From an uncultured Coriobacteriaceae bacterium (GTDB taxonomy: Bacteria > Actinomycetota > Coriobacteriia > Coriobacteriales > Atopobiaceae), in contig UQSV01000003.1 of the NCBI GenBank assembly GCA_900543875.1, positions 1 to 56,026 on the forward strand: 56,026 bases of DNA, in the 5' to 3' direction. The notes under the pieces were generated by a model. It did not search any database. It saw only the letters and a list, made by a program, of their open reading frames with translations, and was not told the DNA's origin. Below, piece by piece: positions 33,651 through 41,800 of this stretch (positions within the stretch are counted from its first letter, which is position 1; each line of letters opens with the position of its first letter). Both the position numbers and the translations under genes were made by a program.

Positions 33651-34283
33651 CTAGCGGATGAAGTTCGTCCAGGCACGCGGCTCGGCCCCGGGCTCGACGC
33701 CCGCCGCACGACCCGCCTCGATGCACTTGAGCATCCAGGCCATGTTGTGGCCCAGCTGGCGCATGACGGACAGGCCCTCCTCGTCCCGCTCGACGTCGGC
33801 CGGGGTGGCTCCATGGACGTTGTTCCAGTAGTACGAGCTCACAATGGGCATCTGCGAGATGGTGAAGAAGCGGTTGATGTCATCGAACGACACCGTGGTG
33901 CCGGCGCGTCGGGCACTCACCACGGCTGCGGCCGGCTTGTGGGCAAGCACGTTGGGCATGCCGGCGCGGCCGTTCGAGTAGAACAGGCGGTCCATGAACC
34001 CCAGCAGCGAGGACGCGGCGTGGGCATAGTGCACGGGAGCACCGAACACGAAGCCGTCGGCCTCGGCGGCCCTTGCCCTGAACTCGTTCACAACCTCCCC
34101 GAAGGCGCACTCCCCCGTCTTGCCGCAGGCGCCGCACGCCACGCAGCCGCCCTGCGGCTTGGCGCCGATCCAGAAGATCTCCGCCTCCACGCCGTCCGCC
34201 TCGAGCGCGCGGGCAACCTCCTCGAGCGCGCGGTTCGTGCACCCATACTTGTGCGGGCTACCGTTCACGAGCATGACCTTCAT
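33651..34283 (-). CDS. NADPH-dependent FMN reductase / flavodoxin-like protein
   Basis: 210 residues from ATG 34283 (GAGGAGAGGAG upstream). The phosphate-binding loop VNGSPHKYGCTNRAL (6-20) and GAPVHYAHAASSLLGFMDR define the iron-sulfur flavoprotein/FMN-reductase group. A cysteine cluster GGCVACGACGKTGEC could hold an Fe-S cluster as in Isf-type flavoproteins. Likely moves electrons between low-potential carriers and small acceptors. Divergent from the AlkA-like gene. Confidence 0.88.
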   Translation of the reverse strand: MKVMLVNGSPHKYGCTNRALEEVARALEADGVEAEIFWIGAKPQGGCVACGACGKTGECAFGEVVNEFRARAAEADGFVFGAPVHYAHAASSLLGFMDRLFYSNGRAGMPNVLAHKPAAAVVSARRAGTTVSFDDINRFFTISQMPIVSSYYWNNVHGATPADVERDEEGLSVMRQLGHNMAWMLKCIEAGRAAGVEPGAEPRAWTNFIR

Positions 34284-34418
34284 GCGAAGCTCCTCTCCTC
34301 ACGCCGCTCCCCGGCGGCGCCGTTGGTTGTGTCGAGTATACCCGGCGCACGATTTCTATTGCAGCAGAATCGAACATATGTATGATATAGGCCAACAGGC
34401 GATCGGACGGAGGCCACG

Positions 34419-35138
34419 ATGCCCACGTACTTCAGCTACACGAGCGAGGCCACGGACTATCTCTCCTCAAGAGATAGACGGCTGGGCCGGGCGATTGCGG
34501 CCGTGGAGGAGACGTGCGGCCACATACTTAGAGAGACCGACGAGGACCTCTTCTCCGCCGTCATCCACCACATCGTGGGACAGCAGATCTCGAGCGCGGC
34601 GCAGCGCACGGTATGGGAGCGGCTTCGCGCGTCGCTCGGAAGCGTATGTCCCGAGCGCGTAGACCGAGCGAGTGCCGAGGAGCTGCAGTCATGCGGCATG
34701 ACGTTCAAGAAGGCCGAGTACATCAAGGACTTCGCAAGGAAGGTCAACTGCCATGAGTTCGACCTCGCGGCCGTGGAGCGCATGGACGACGCCGATGCCA
34801 TAACGGCGCTCTGCTCGCTTAGGGGCGTCGGTGTCTGGACGGCAGAGATGCTTCTGCTCTTCTGCCTTGAGCGACCAGACGTCCTGAGCTTCGACGACCT
34901 GGCAATCCAGCGCGGCATGCGCATGGTCTATCACCACCGCAAGGTCACCCGCGAGCAATTCGAGCGCTATCGACGCAGGTACAGCCCGTATGGCAGCGTT
35001 GCGAGCCTGTATCTGTGGGCCATCGCCGGTGGCCAGTTCCCAGGGTTCGAGAAGGACTACGCCCCGCTCACGGATGCGCAGAGAAAGGCACGCAGGCGCT
35101 CACGTGACAAGGCAAGGAGGAAGGAATCGAGCAAATGA
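34419..35138 (+). CDS. DNA-3-methyladenine glycosylase (HhH-GPD, AlkA-like)
   Basis: 239 residues from ATG 34419 (GGACGGAGG upstream). Base-excision enzyme for alkylated purines. The helix-hairpin-helix LRGVGVWTAEML (134-145) and the catalytic aspartate in SFDDLAIQ (D159/D160) are present, as is IVGQQISSAAQ (52-62). The C-terminus is a basic tail. Its stop overlaps the start of the methyltransferase gene (ATGA), so the two form an alkylation-repair operon. Confidence 0.9.
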   Translation: MPTYFSYTSEATDYLSSRDRRLGRAIAAVEETCGHILRETDEDLFSAVIHHIVGQQISSAAQRTVWERLRASLGSVCPERVDRASAEELQSCGMTFKKAEYIKDFARKVNCHEFDLAAVERMDDADAITALCSLRGVGVWTAEMLLLFCLERPDVLSFDDLAIQRGMRMVYHHRKVTREQFERYRRRYSPYGSVASLYLWAIAGGQFPGFEKDYAPLTDAQRKARRRSRDKARRKESSK

Positions 35139-35674
35139 TGTACTCGACGTACGAGCCCGCCCTCATCGCTCCGCTCGTGCTTGGGAGCGAGGACGGCACG
35201 AGCCTGTGCGCCTGCCAGTTCACGTCCGGCAGGGACGCCGCCAAGTTTTGCTGGGACGGCGCCGAGCGCAGCGACCAGGCGCCCGTCTTCTGCCAAGCCC
35301 GCTCCTGGCTTGACCGATACTTCGCGGGCGAGGCGCCAGACCCCACACAGCTTTGTCTCGCACCGCGCGGCACGACGTTCCAACAGGCCGTCTGGGAGGC
35401 GCTTCTCACCATCCCCTACGGGCAGACGGTCACCTACGGCTGGGTGGCGAGGCGCGTCTCGGACATGCGCGGCTCCAGCACGTCGCCACGCGCCGCCGGC
35501 GGCGCGGTGGGTGCCAATCCCATCGGCATCATCGTCCCCTGCCATCTCGTCGTGGGCGCGGACGGAAGCCTCACGGGGTTTGGCGGGGGCATCAAGGCCA
35601 AGGTGGCCCTTCTTGAGCACGAGGGCGTTGCCCTCACGGGGCTCACGGTCCCCACACGCGGCACGGCGCTCTAG
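35135..35674 (+). CDS. ogt: Methylated-DNA--protein-cysteine methyltransferase (Ogt-like)
   Basis: 179 residues. Suicide repair protein that takes methyl groups from O6-methylguanine onto a cysteine. FQQAVWEALLTIPYGQTVTYG (residues 82-102) and the acceptor motif IVPCHLVV (133-140, C136) are present; the usual PCHR is PCHL here (L138). ATG 35135 overlaps the stop of the AlkA-like gene and has AAGGAGGAAGGA upstream; a second ATG follows immediately. The N-terminal ~75 residues are weakly conserved, as in other Ogt proteins. Confidence 0.9.
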   Translation: MMYSTYEPALIAPLVLGSEDGTSLCACQFTSGRDAAKFCWDGAERSDQAPVFCQARSWLDRYFAGEAPDPTQLCLAPRGTTFQQAVWEALLTIPYGQTVTYGWVARRVSDMRGSSTSPRAAGGAVGANPIGIIVPCHLVVGADGSLTGFGGGIKAKVALLEHEGVALTGLTVPTRGTAL

Positions 35675-35683
35675 GGGCTCGTC

Positions 35684-36271
35684 TCAGCCCAGCAGGCCCG
35701 CGTCGCGGAGTTCGCGCGTCCTGGCGATGAGCTTCTCGTACACGCGCTCGCACATCCAGGGCTCGCTCGAGAGGGCGAAGACCTCATCGAGCGCAACCCA
35801 GCGCACGTCGCTGTTCTCGTCCGGCTTTTTGCGCAGGGCCAGCGAGGGGTCTGCAACGAACAGGTACGTCACGTTGAGGTGAAGGTGAGACCCCACATAG
35901 TGCCCTCGCTTCACGTGGCCGTCCACCGTGAGCACCTCGAGCGAGGCGATACCGCCCGCACCCGCGTCCACGAGGCGGGCGCGGGTCACACCCGTCTCCT
36001 CGGCGAGCTCGCGGGCCGCGACGGCGGCAAGGTCAAGCTCGCCGTCCGCATGCCCGCCCACCCAGCTCCACGAGTCGTAGATGTTGTGGTAGCACAGAAG
36101 CACCCGCTCGCCCGCCGCATCCACGGTCCAGGCGCTCGTCGTGAGGTGCGCGAGCGAGCTGCGGTCCGCCACGTGCGGGTCATGCGCGAGACGTCCCAGA
36201 ATGAGCTCTCGGTCCACGTGCTCCTGCTCGTTCACGGGTTGGTACGCCATGACGTCCTCTGCAAGTCCCAT
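35684..36271 (-). CDS. NUDIX hydrolase
   Basis: 195 residues. I chose ATG 36271 with AAAGGAGA upstream; the frame is open to 36469 but overlaps the lipoprotein gene. The Nudix box reads GGHADGELDLAAVAARELAE, then ETG, the GGH-x-DG variant in which the first Glu sits one residue earlier than in the classic pattern. Enzymes with this layout hydrolyse nucleoside diphosphates linked to another group. Substrate unknown. Convergent with ogt and divergent from the lipoprotein. Confidence 0.87.
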   Translation of the reverse strand: MGLAEDVMAYQPVNEQEHVDRELILGRLAHDPHVADRSSLAHLTTSAWTVDAAGERVLLCYHNIYDSWSWVGGHADGELDLAAVAARELAEETGVTRARLVDAGAGGIASLEVLTVDGHVKRGHYVGSHLHLNVTYLFVADPSLALRKKPDENSDVRWVALDEVFALSSEPWMCERVYEKLIARTRELRDAGLLG

Positions 36272-36365
36272 ACCGTCTCCTTTTCGCCTTGCAGTGCTCA
36301 TTACCTGCGAGGATACATATTGTCCGCAGCTGGCGCTAGACTCGACGCAAGGATTGGAGGACACC

Positions 36366-37067
36366 ATGAGGCACAGCACGCTGTTCGGTCTTCTCGGCAT
36401 CGCAATCGCCGCGCTCGCCATCTCCGCATGCAGCCTGGCCATGGCCCCGAAGCCAAAGCCGACGCCCACCTACGTGAACATCAGGCTGGCAGAGAGCCAG
36501 CTCGCCACGAAGCAGCGGCAGCTTGCGGACAACCAGGCAAGGATAGACGCCATGACGCAGCCCTCCACCACCGAGGTCGCACAGACCGAGGACCTCCCCA
36601 CGACGAACCCCCGTGGCATTCCCGTTGCGCACGCGATGCCCTGGAAGGACATGCCCGCCACCCTCATTGGCAGCACCTACCTCGGAGAGCCCGACGAGAC
36701 GGGCGACGTCATCGACGGTGGCCTGCTCGACGGCGGCACGCCCTACTACTGGCGCTCGCGCAACGAGAAGCGCGAGCGCGTGTTCGAGGCCGTCGTGCGA
36801 GACGGTGAGGTCATCGACGTCTCCAGGTGGAACCAGGGCGCAAACTACTGGCCCGAGAGCACCTCGCTCAACGCCGATGCCCTTCCCATCCTCGATGCCT
36901 CTGGCGCAAGAAGCGACGTGTCGTCCGGCGCTCCGGACCTCCCAGACCCTAACGACTATGACAACCCCGACGACTACGAGGCAGACGCCGAGGACTACTT
37001 CACCTGGCTCGAATGCGATGACCCCGCCCAGGCCGCATACCTCTACTGGGAAAGCATCGCCGGCTAA
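36366..37067 (+). CDS. Predicted lipoprotein of unknown function
   Basis: 233 residues from ATG 36366 (GGATTGGAGGACACC upstream). The N-terminus MRHSTLFGLLGIAIAALAIS is a signal peptide ending in a lipobox ISAC, with lipidated C22. A Pro/Lys linker and a helical segment (NIRLAESQLATKQRQLADNQ) follow, then a beta-rich region with YYWRSRNEKRERVFEAVVRDGEVIDVSRW... features and a very acidic tail rich in Asp and Tyr. I do not recognise the family. It should sit on the outer face of the membrane. Confidence 0.75.
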   Translation: MRHSTLFGLLGIAIAALAISACSLAMAPKPKPTPTYVNIRLAESQLATKQRQLADNQARIDAMTQPSTTEVAQTEDLPTTNPRGIPVAHAMPWKDMPATLIGSTYLGEPDETGDVIDGGLLDGGTPYYWRSRNEKRERVFEAVVRDGEVIDVSRWNQGANYWPESTSLNADALPILDASGARSDVSSGAPDLPDPNDYDNPDDYEADAEDYFTWLECDDPAQAAYLYWESIAG

Positions 37068-37127
37068 GCGCCCCCGAGGGGGCGTAGCCCTCTGGGCACC
37101 AACCACCCACCGCACCCCAGACAAAGA

Positions 37128-37160
37128 GAGGGGCTTCCCAGCCAGGCCGGGAAGCCCCTC
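37128..37160. terminator. Terminator between the lipoprotein and map genes
   Basis: GAGGGGCTTCCC (37128-37139) and GGGAAGCCCCTC (37149-37160) form a perfect 12-bp stem with a 9-base loop; on the minus strand TCTTTGTCT follows. A smaller GCCCCCGAGGGGGC hairpin lies right after the lipoprotein stop. Confidence 0.65.
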
Positions 37161-37183
37161 GAAAAACACGCTGCGCTCGCAAG

Positions 37184-38068
<885 letters not shown>

Positions 38069-38128
38069 GGTTAACTTCCTTTCGTCGGCACAAAAGTATC
38101 CCACTTTGGCGCACCTCACAACAGTGCT

Positions 38129-38191
38129 GGGACACAGGGACGGGTCTTTTGTCACCACCGGGCGGGGACAAAAGACCCGTCCCTGTGTCCC
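38129..38191. repeat. Perfect 25-bp inverted repeat
   Basis: The arms 38129-38153 and 38167-38191 are exact 25-base complements around a 13-base GC-rich loop. Each arm joins the words GGGACACAGGGACGGG and TCTTTTGTC, related to the hairpins at 273, 7031 and 41640. It sits between map and the fba terminator. Confidence 0.75.
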
Positions 38192-38199
38192 CGGGCATG

Positions 38200-38232
38200 A
38201 AAAAAGGCCGACCCGCGACGAGCGGGCCGGCC
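38200..38232 (-). terminator. Rho-independent terminator of fba
   Basis: On the minus strand GGCCGGCCCGC (38222-38232) and GCGGGTCGGCC (38206-38216) form an 11-bp stem with one mismatch, followed by TTTTTT (38200-38205), 27 bases after the fba stop. Confidence 0.85.
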
Positions 38233-38258
38233 AGATGCGCCGTTTGCGCGAGGAATGA

Positions 38259-39131
38259 CTAGTTCCAGGCCTTGCCGTCGGAGCCGAACTCGCGGATGAG
38301 CTCCTTGGTGCGCTCGACGATGGCGTCACGGCCAGGCTTGAGCATCTTGCGCGGGTCGTAGCCCTTGCCCTGCTGGTCCTTGCCGGCCTCGACGTACTCG
38401 CGCACGCCCTTGGCGAAGACGACCTGCAGGTCGGTGTTGACGTTGACCTTGCAGATGCCCATGGAGATGGCCTTCTGGACCTGGTCGACGGGGATGCCGG
38501 TGCCACCGTGCAGGACGAGCGGCAGGTCGCCCGTCTTGGCCTTGATGGCCTGGAGCTGGTCGAAGGACAGGCCCTTCCAGTCGGCCGGGTACAGGCCGTG
38601 GATGTTGCCGATGCCGCAGGCCAGGAAGTCGACGCCCAGGTCAGCAATCTGCTTGCACTGGTCGGGGTCGGCCAGCTCGCCGGCGGAGGTCACGCCGTCC
38701 TCGGTGCCACCGATGCCGCCAACCTCGGCCTCGATGGAGAGACCCTTGGAGTGGGCCAGCTTCACGAGCTCGGCGGTGTGCTCGAGGTTGGTCTCGAAGT
38801 CCTTCTCATGCGAGCCGTCATACATGATGGAGGAGAAACCGGCCTCGATGGCCTTGAAGCAGTCCTCGTAGGAGCCGTGGTCGAGGTGAAGGGCAACCGG
38901 GACGGTGATGTTCAGGGTGTCCATCATGTCGACGACGACGTCGTGGCACAGCTTGAAGCTGGTCATCCACTTGGCGGCACCAGCGGTGCACTGGATGATC
39001 AGCGGGCTCTGGAGCTCCTCGGCGGCGGTGAGGATGCCGTAGGTCCACTCCACGTTGTTGGTGTTGAACGCGCCGAGGCCGTAGTGGCCCTTCTCGGCGG
39101 ACTGGAGCATGTGCGCAGCGTTAACGAGCAT
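38259..39131 (-). CDS. fba: Class II fructose-bisphosphate aldolase
   Basis: 290 residues from ATG 39131 (TGGAGG upstream). Zinc enzyme of glycolysis that interconverts fructose-1,6-bisphosphate and two triose phosphates. Catalytic D84 and zinc ligand H85 (LHLDHG), H178 (NIHGLYP) and H208 (LHGGTG) are present, as is EAEVGGIGGTEDG. The promoter region includes a TATACT box and the 10-bp palindrome GCAAATTTGC (39213-39222). Strong codon bias suggests high expression. Confidence 0.95.
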   Translation of the reverse strand: MLVNAAHMLQSAEKGHYGLGAFNTNNVEWTYGILTAAEELQSPLIIQCTAGAAKWMTSFKLCHDVVVDMMDTLNITVPVALHLDHGSYEDCFKAIEAGFSSIMYDGSHEKDFETNLEHTAELVKLAHSKGLSIEAEVGGIGGTEDGVTSAGELADPDQCKQIADLGVDFLACGIGNIHGLYPADWKGLSFDQLQAIKAKTGDLPLVLHGGTGIPVDQVQKAISMGICKVNVNTDLQVVFAKGVREYVEAGKDQQGKGYDPRKMLKPGRDAIVERTKELIREFGSDGKAWN

Positions 39132-39422
39132 GTGTTACCTCCATAGCTTGGCGACTACACTAACCGCACCCGAGTATAGCCCCATGCAGACCACACCCGG
39201 CAGCCCAATTATGCAAATTTGCTGCTAGATGGGCAAGTTGTTCCGCAATCCGTAGTCATTTACGCACACCGGGCGCACACAGAAGAGCCGTGCGAGAAGG
39301 GCTCGAGGAGCACCCCGGGCGCAACGGGCGTGCGGCGGCGCGTCGGGGCACGCCAGGACATACGCGGGGCGCAAGGAGCACCCAGGCAGATGTACCCGGC
39401 CTCGGCCAAGGACGGCGCGGGC

Positions 39423-39740
39423 CTAGGCCAGCCGTATCACGGCAAGCACGAACGAGAAGACCGCGACGATGGTGATGCAGCCCACGCTTCCCATGAGGAA
39501 GGCGTCGGCGAGCAGCAGCACGCAGTCGGCGCGAGCGGTGCCGGCACGAAAGCAGATCTCTGCCACCATGGCGAGCACGACGCAGGCCACGAGCACCACG
39601 ACGCACAGAAGGAGCAGCGACATGAGCACGATGCGCTGCCAGGCAACGTCGACGCCTGCGAGGGCATAGGGGCCGCCCACGGCCAGTGCCACGCCCAGCA
39701 CGGCGCAGACCAGCGCCCTTCCGATTCCGTTGTCGCCCAT
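39423..39740 (-). CDS. Small membrane protein of unknown function
   Basis: 105 residues from ATG 39740 with GAGGAGG seven bases upstream; the longer open frame to 40199 runs into the divergent dehydrogenase gene. It has three hydrophobic segments, roughly 8-27, 32-60 and 75-103, separated by short polar turns with an Arg-Ala-Gly-Thr-Ala-Arg loop. No family recognised. Divergent from the iron alcohol dehydrogenase with an 87-base gap. Between it and fba (39132-39422) I see only the fba promoter and no gene. Confidence 0.65.
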   Translation of the reverse strand: MGDNGIGRALVCAVLGVALAVGGPYALAGVDVAWQRIVLMSLLLLCVVVLVACVVLAMVAEICFRAGTARADCVLLLADAFLMGSVGCITIVAVFSFVLAVIRLA

Positions 39741-39827
39741 CGATTGCCTCCTCGTCGCATCGGTTGCACGCCTTACAATAGCGCAAGCACGGCACGCGAC
39801 CCACCAGCGCAAACGGGAGGACCACCC

Positions 39828-41060
39828 ATGAACGATTTCAGCTTCTCCATGCCCACCCAGGTCGTCTTTGGCAGGGGCGTCACGGACCGCACGGGCACCG
39901 AGCTCGCCAGCCGCGGCCTTGGGCGCGCCCTCGTCGTCTATGGCCAGGGCTCCGTGGTGCGCACGGGCGCACTCGACCGCGTGCTGGCCTCGCTCGACGC
40001 AGCCGGCATCGCGCACAGCGAGTTTGGCGGCGCCCGCTCCAACCCGAGCCTCGCCCACGCCCGCGAGGGCATCGAGGCGGCCCGCGCCTTCGAGGCAGAC
40101 GTAATCCTGGCCGTGGGTGGCGGTTCGGTCATCGACACCGCCAAGGGCATCGCCCTCGGCGTTCCCTACGATGGCGACGTCTGGGACCTCTACACCCACG
40201 CCGCCGAGCCCGTCGCCGGCGGCAAGCCCACCGTGGCCTGCGTCCTCACCATCCCGGCCGCGGGCTCCGAGGCCAGCGCCTCGAGCGTGCTCACCAACGA
40301 CGAGACCTTGCTCAAGAAGGGCCTCTCCACTGAGCTCAACCGCCCGGTCGTCTCAATCATGGACCCCGAGCTCACCTTCACGCTGCCCGCCTACCAGACC
40401 GCCGCGGGCATCACCGACATGTGCGCCCACATCCTCGAGCGCTTCTTCTCGACGAGCGGCCCCGTGCCGGTGACCGACGAGCTCGACTGCGGGCTCATCC
40501 GCGCCATCGTCGACGAGGCGCCGCGCGTCCTCGATGACCCCACCTGCTACGACGCCCGCGCGAACCTCATGTGGGCGGGTACGCTCGCGCACAACGACCT
40601 CGCCGGTTGTGGCCGCGGCGTCGACGGCAAGCGCGCCGGCGGCTGGGAGAGCCACGGCATGGAGCACGAGCTCTCCGCTCACGACCCCAAGGTCGCCCAT
40701 GGCGCCGGCCTCGCCGTGATCATGCCGGCCTGGATGCGCTACGTCTGGCAGTCTGCTCCCGAGCGCTTCCTCACGCTGGGCGCGCGCGTCTTCGACATCG
40801 AGCCGGTCGACGTCGTCGAGGACTGCATCGACGCCACGCCCGAGGAGGCCATCGAGGACGCCGTGCTCGCCACCATCGACGAGCTGCAGGCCTTCTTCTG
40901 CTCGCTGGGCATGCCGCGCACGCTGGGCGAGCTGGGCGTCACCGCAGACGACATCGACGCCCTGCTCGAGACGCTCGAGATTAATAAGGGTGCCGAGTTT
41001 GGCCAGATCCAGAGGCTCACGATGGCCGACGCCCGCGCCATCTACGAGAGCTGCCTGTAA
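39828..41060 (+). CDS. Iron-containing alcohol dehydrogenase (butanol dehydrogenase-like)
   Basis: 410 residues from ATG 39828 (CGGGAGG upstream). NAD(P)-dependent reduction of aldehydes to alcohols. Dinucleotide site LAVGGGSVIDTAKG (94-107), metal ligands D197 and H201 (TDMCAH) and the two later His in MEHELSA and KVAHGAGL are intact; the HELSA context matches the butanol dehydrogenase/YqhD branch. Monocistronic; followed by an unusual hairpin region (41071-41247). Confidence 0.93.
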   Translation: MNDFSFSMPTQVVFGRGVTDRTGTELASRGLGRALVVYGQGSVVRTGALDRVLASLDAAGIAHSEFGGARSNPSLAHAREGIEAARAFEADVILAVGGGSVIDTAKGIALGVPYDGDVWDLYTHAAEPVAGGKPTVACVLTIPAAGSEASASSVLTNDETLLKKGLSTELNRPVVSIMDPELTFTLPAYQTAAGITDMCAHILERFFSTSGPVPVTDELDCGLIRAIVDEAPRVLDDPTCYDARANLMWAGTLAHNDLAGCGRGVDGKRAGGWESHGMEHELSAHDPKVAHGAGLAVIMPAWMRYVWQSAPERFLTLGARVFDIEPVDVVEDCIDATPEEAIEDAVLATIDELQAFFCSLGMPRTLGELGVTADDIDALLETLEINKGAEFGQIQRLTMADARAIYESCL

Positions 41061-41070
41061 GGTCTAGCGC

Positions 41071-41247
41071 GCCTCGTGCGGGTCTTTCGCTCGCGTCCTC
41101 GCCGCGTTGCGGCTGCGGGATGCTCGCTTAAAACCCGCACGAGGCCATGACACTGAGCGACGCATAGCTGGGCACCTTCGACGGAATCCTAAGCGAGTCA
41201 CCCCGCAGCGGCGAGGACGCGAGCGCAGGGCTCCGTCGAAGGTGCCC
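41071..41247. repeat. Two oppositely oriented hairpin elements with conserved loops
   Basis: Element 1 (41071-41145) has 13-bp arms GCCTCGTGCGGGT and ACCCGCACGAGGC. Element 2 (41170-41247) has 16-bp arms GGGCACCTTCGACGGA and TCCGTCGAAGGTGCCC. Their interiors are inverted copies of each other: 18 identical bases (41088-41105 against the complement of 41208-41225), GCTGCGGG (41112-41119 / 41202-41209) and CTCGCTTA (41123-41130 / 41190-41197). So loops are conserved while stems differ. The pair lies between the dehydrogenase stop and the acylphosphatase start. Confidence 0.8.
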
Positions 41248-41267
41248 TCCACCAGCAAGGAGCACCC

Positions 41268-41636
41268 ATGAAAACGCCCATAGACATCGACGAGGTCATC
41301 GAGCGCTGGGACGTTCCCGAGGAGGTTCGCCTCGCCCTCGTCTTTACCGGCATGGTGCAGGGCGTGGGGTTTCGCTGGACTACCCAAGCACTCGCCCGCC
41401 AGTCGGGCGTGGCCGGCTGGGTGAGAAACGAGGACGACGGCAACGTCTCCTGCGAGCTGCAGGGCACGGGCGCGGCCGTCTGCGACGTGCTGCGCGGTCT
41501 GCGCGACCAGTACGCAGACGCCCGCAGCAAGTACGAGATGCTGCGCCGCCTGGGCCTGGGCTTCTCGGTTGCCTCGTGCGAGCGGCGCGGCTGCCGCGAT
41601 CTTGGCGACAGCCCCCAGTTCGAGGTGCGCATCTAG
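41268..41636 (+). CDS. Acylphosphatase
   Basis: 122 residues from ATG 41268 (AAGGAG upstream). Hydrolyses acyl phosphates such as acetyl phosphate. Phosphate-binding VQGVGFR (30-36, R36) and WVRNEDDGNV (51-60, catalytic N54) are intact. It is ~30 residues longer than typical because of an acidic N-terminal extension (1-20) and an insertion before the last strand. It stands alone between two hairpin elements. Confidence 0.9.
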   Translation: MKTPIDIDEVIERWDVPEEVRLALVFTGMVQGVGFRWTTQALARQSGVAGWVRNEDDGNVSCELQGTGAAVCDVLRGLRDQYADARSKYEMLRRLGLGFSVASCERRGCRDLGDSPQFEVRI

Positions 41637-41639
41637 CGT

Positions 41640-41695
41640 ATGACAGCGGGGACGTGTTTGATGTCATATGACAGAAGGCACGTTCCCGCTGTCAT
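41640..41695. repeat. Hairpin element with TGTCATATGACA loop, copy 2
   Basis: Arms 41640-41656 (ATGACAGCGGGGACGTG) and 41679-41695 (CACGTTCCCGCTGTCAT) pair with one G-T wobble; the 22-base loop contains ATGTCATATGACAGAAGG. Loop and arms match copy 1 at 7031-7084 closely. Confidence 0.75.
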
Positions 41696-41736
41696 GGGCA
41701 AACGGACCCGTCCCCAATGGCACACGTCATACGAGA

Positions 41737-41770
41737 AGGGGCCCGTCTCCCCCAGGGAAGACGGGCCCCT
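41737..41770. terminator. Bidirectional terminator between acylphosphatase and the radical SAM gene
   Basis: AGGGGCCCGTCT (41737-41748) and AGACGGGCCCCT (41759-41770) form a perfect 12-bp stem, followed on the plus strand by CGCTTTAAT, between two convergent genes. Confidence 0.65.
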
Positions 41771-41800
41771 CGCTTTAATCGAACGGGTTGGGCGCGCTCG

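Noticed and set aside
39132..39422. Missing gene between fba and the small membrane protein
   Set aside because: Frames here are shadows of the membrane gene's other frames or lack start sites; only the fba promoter region is supported.
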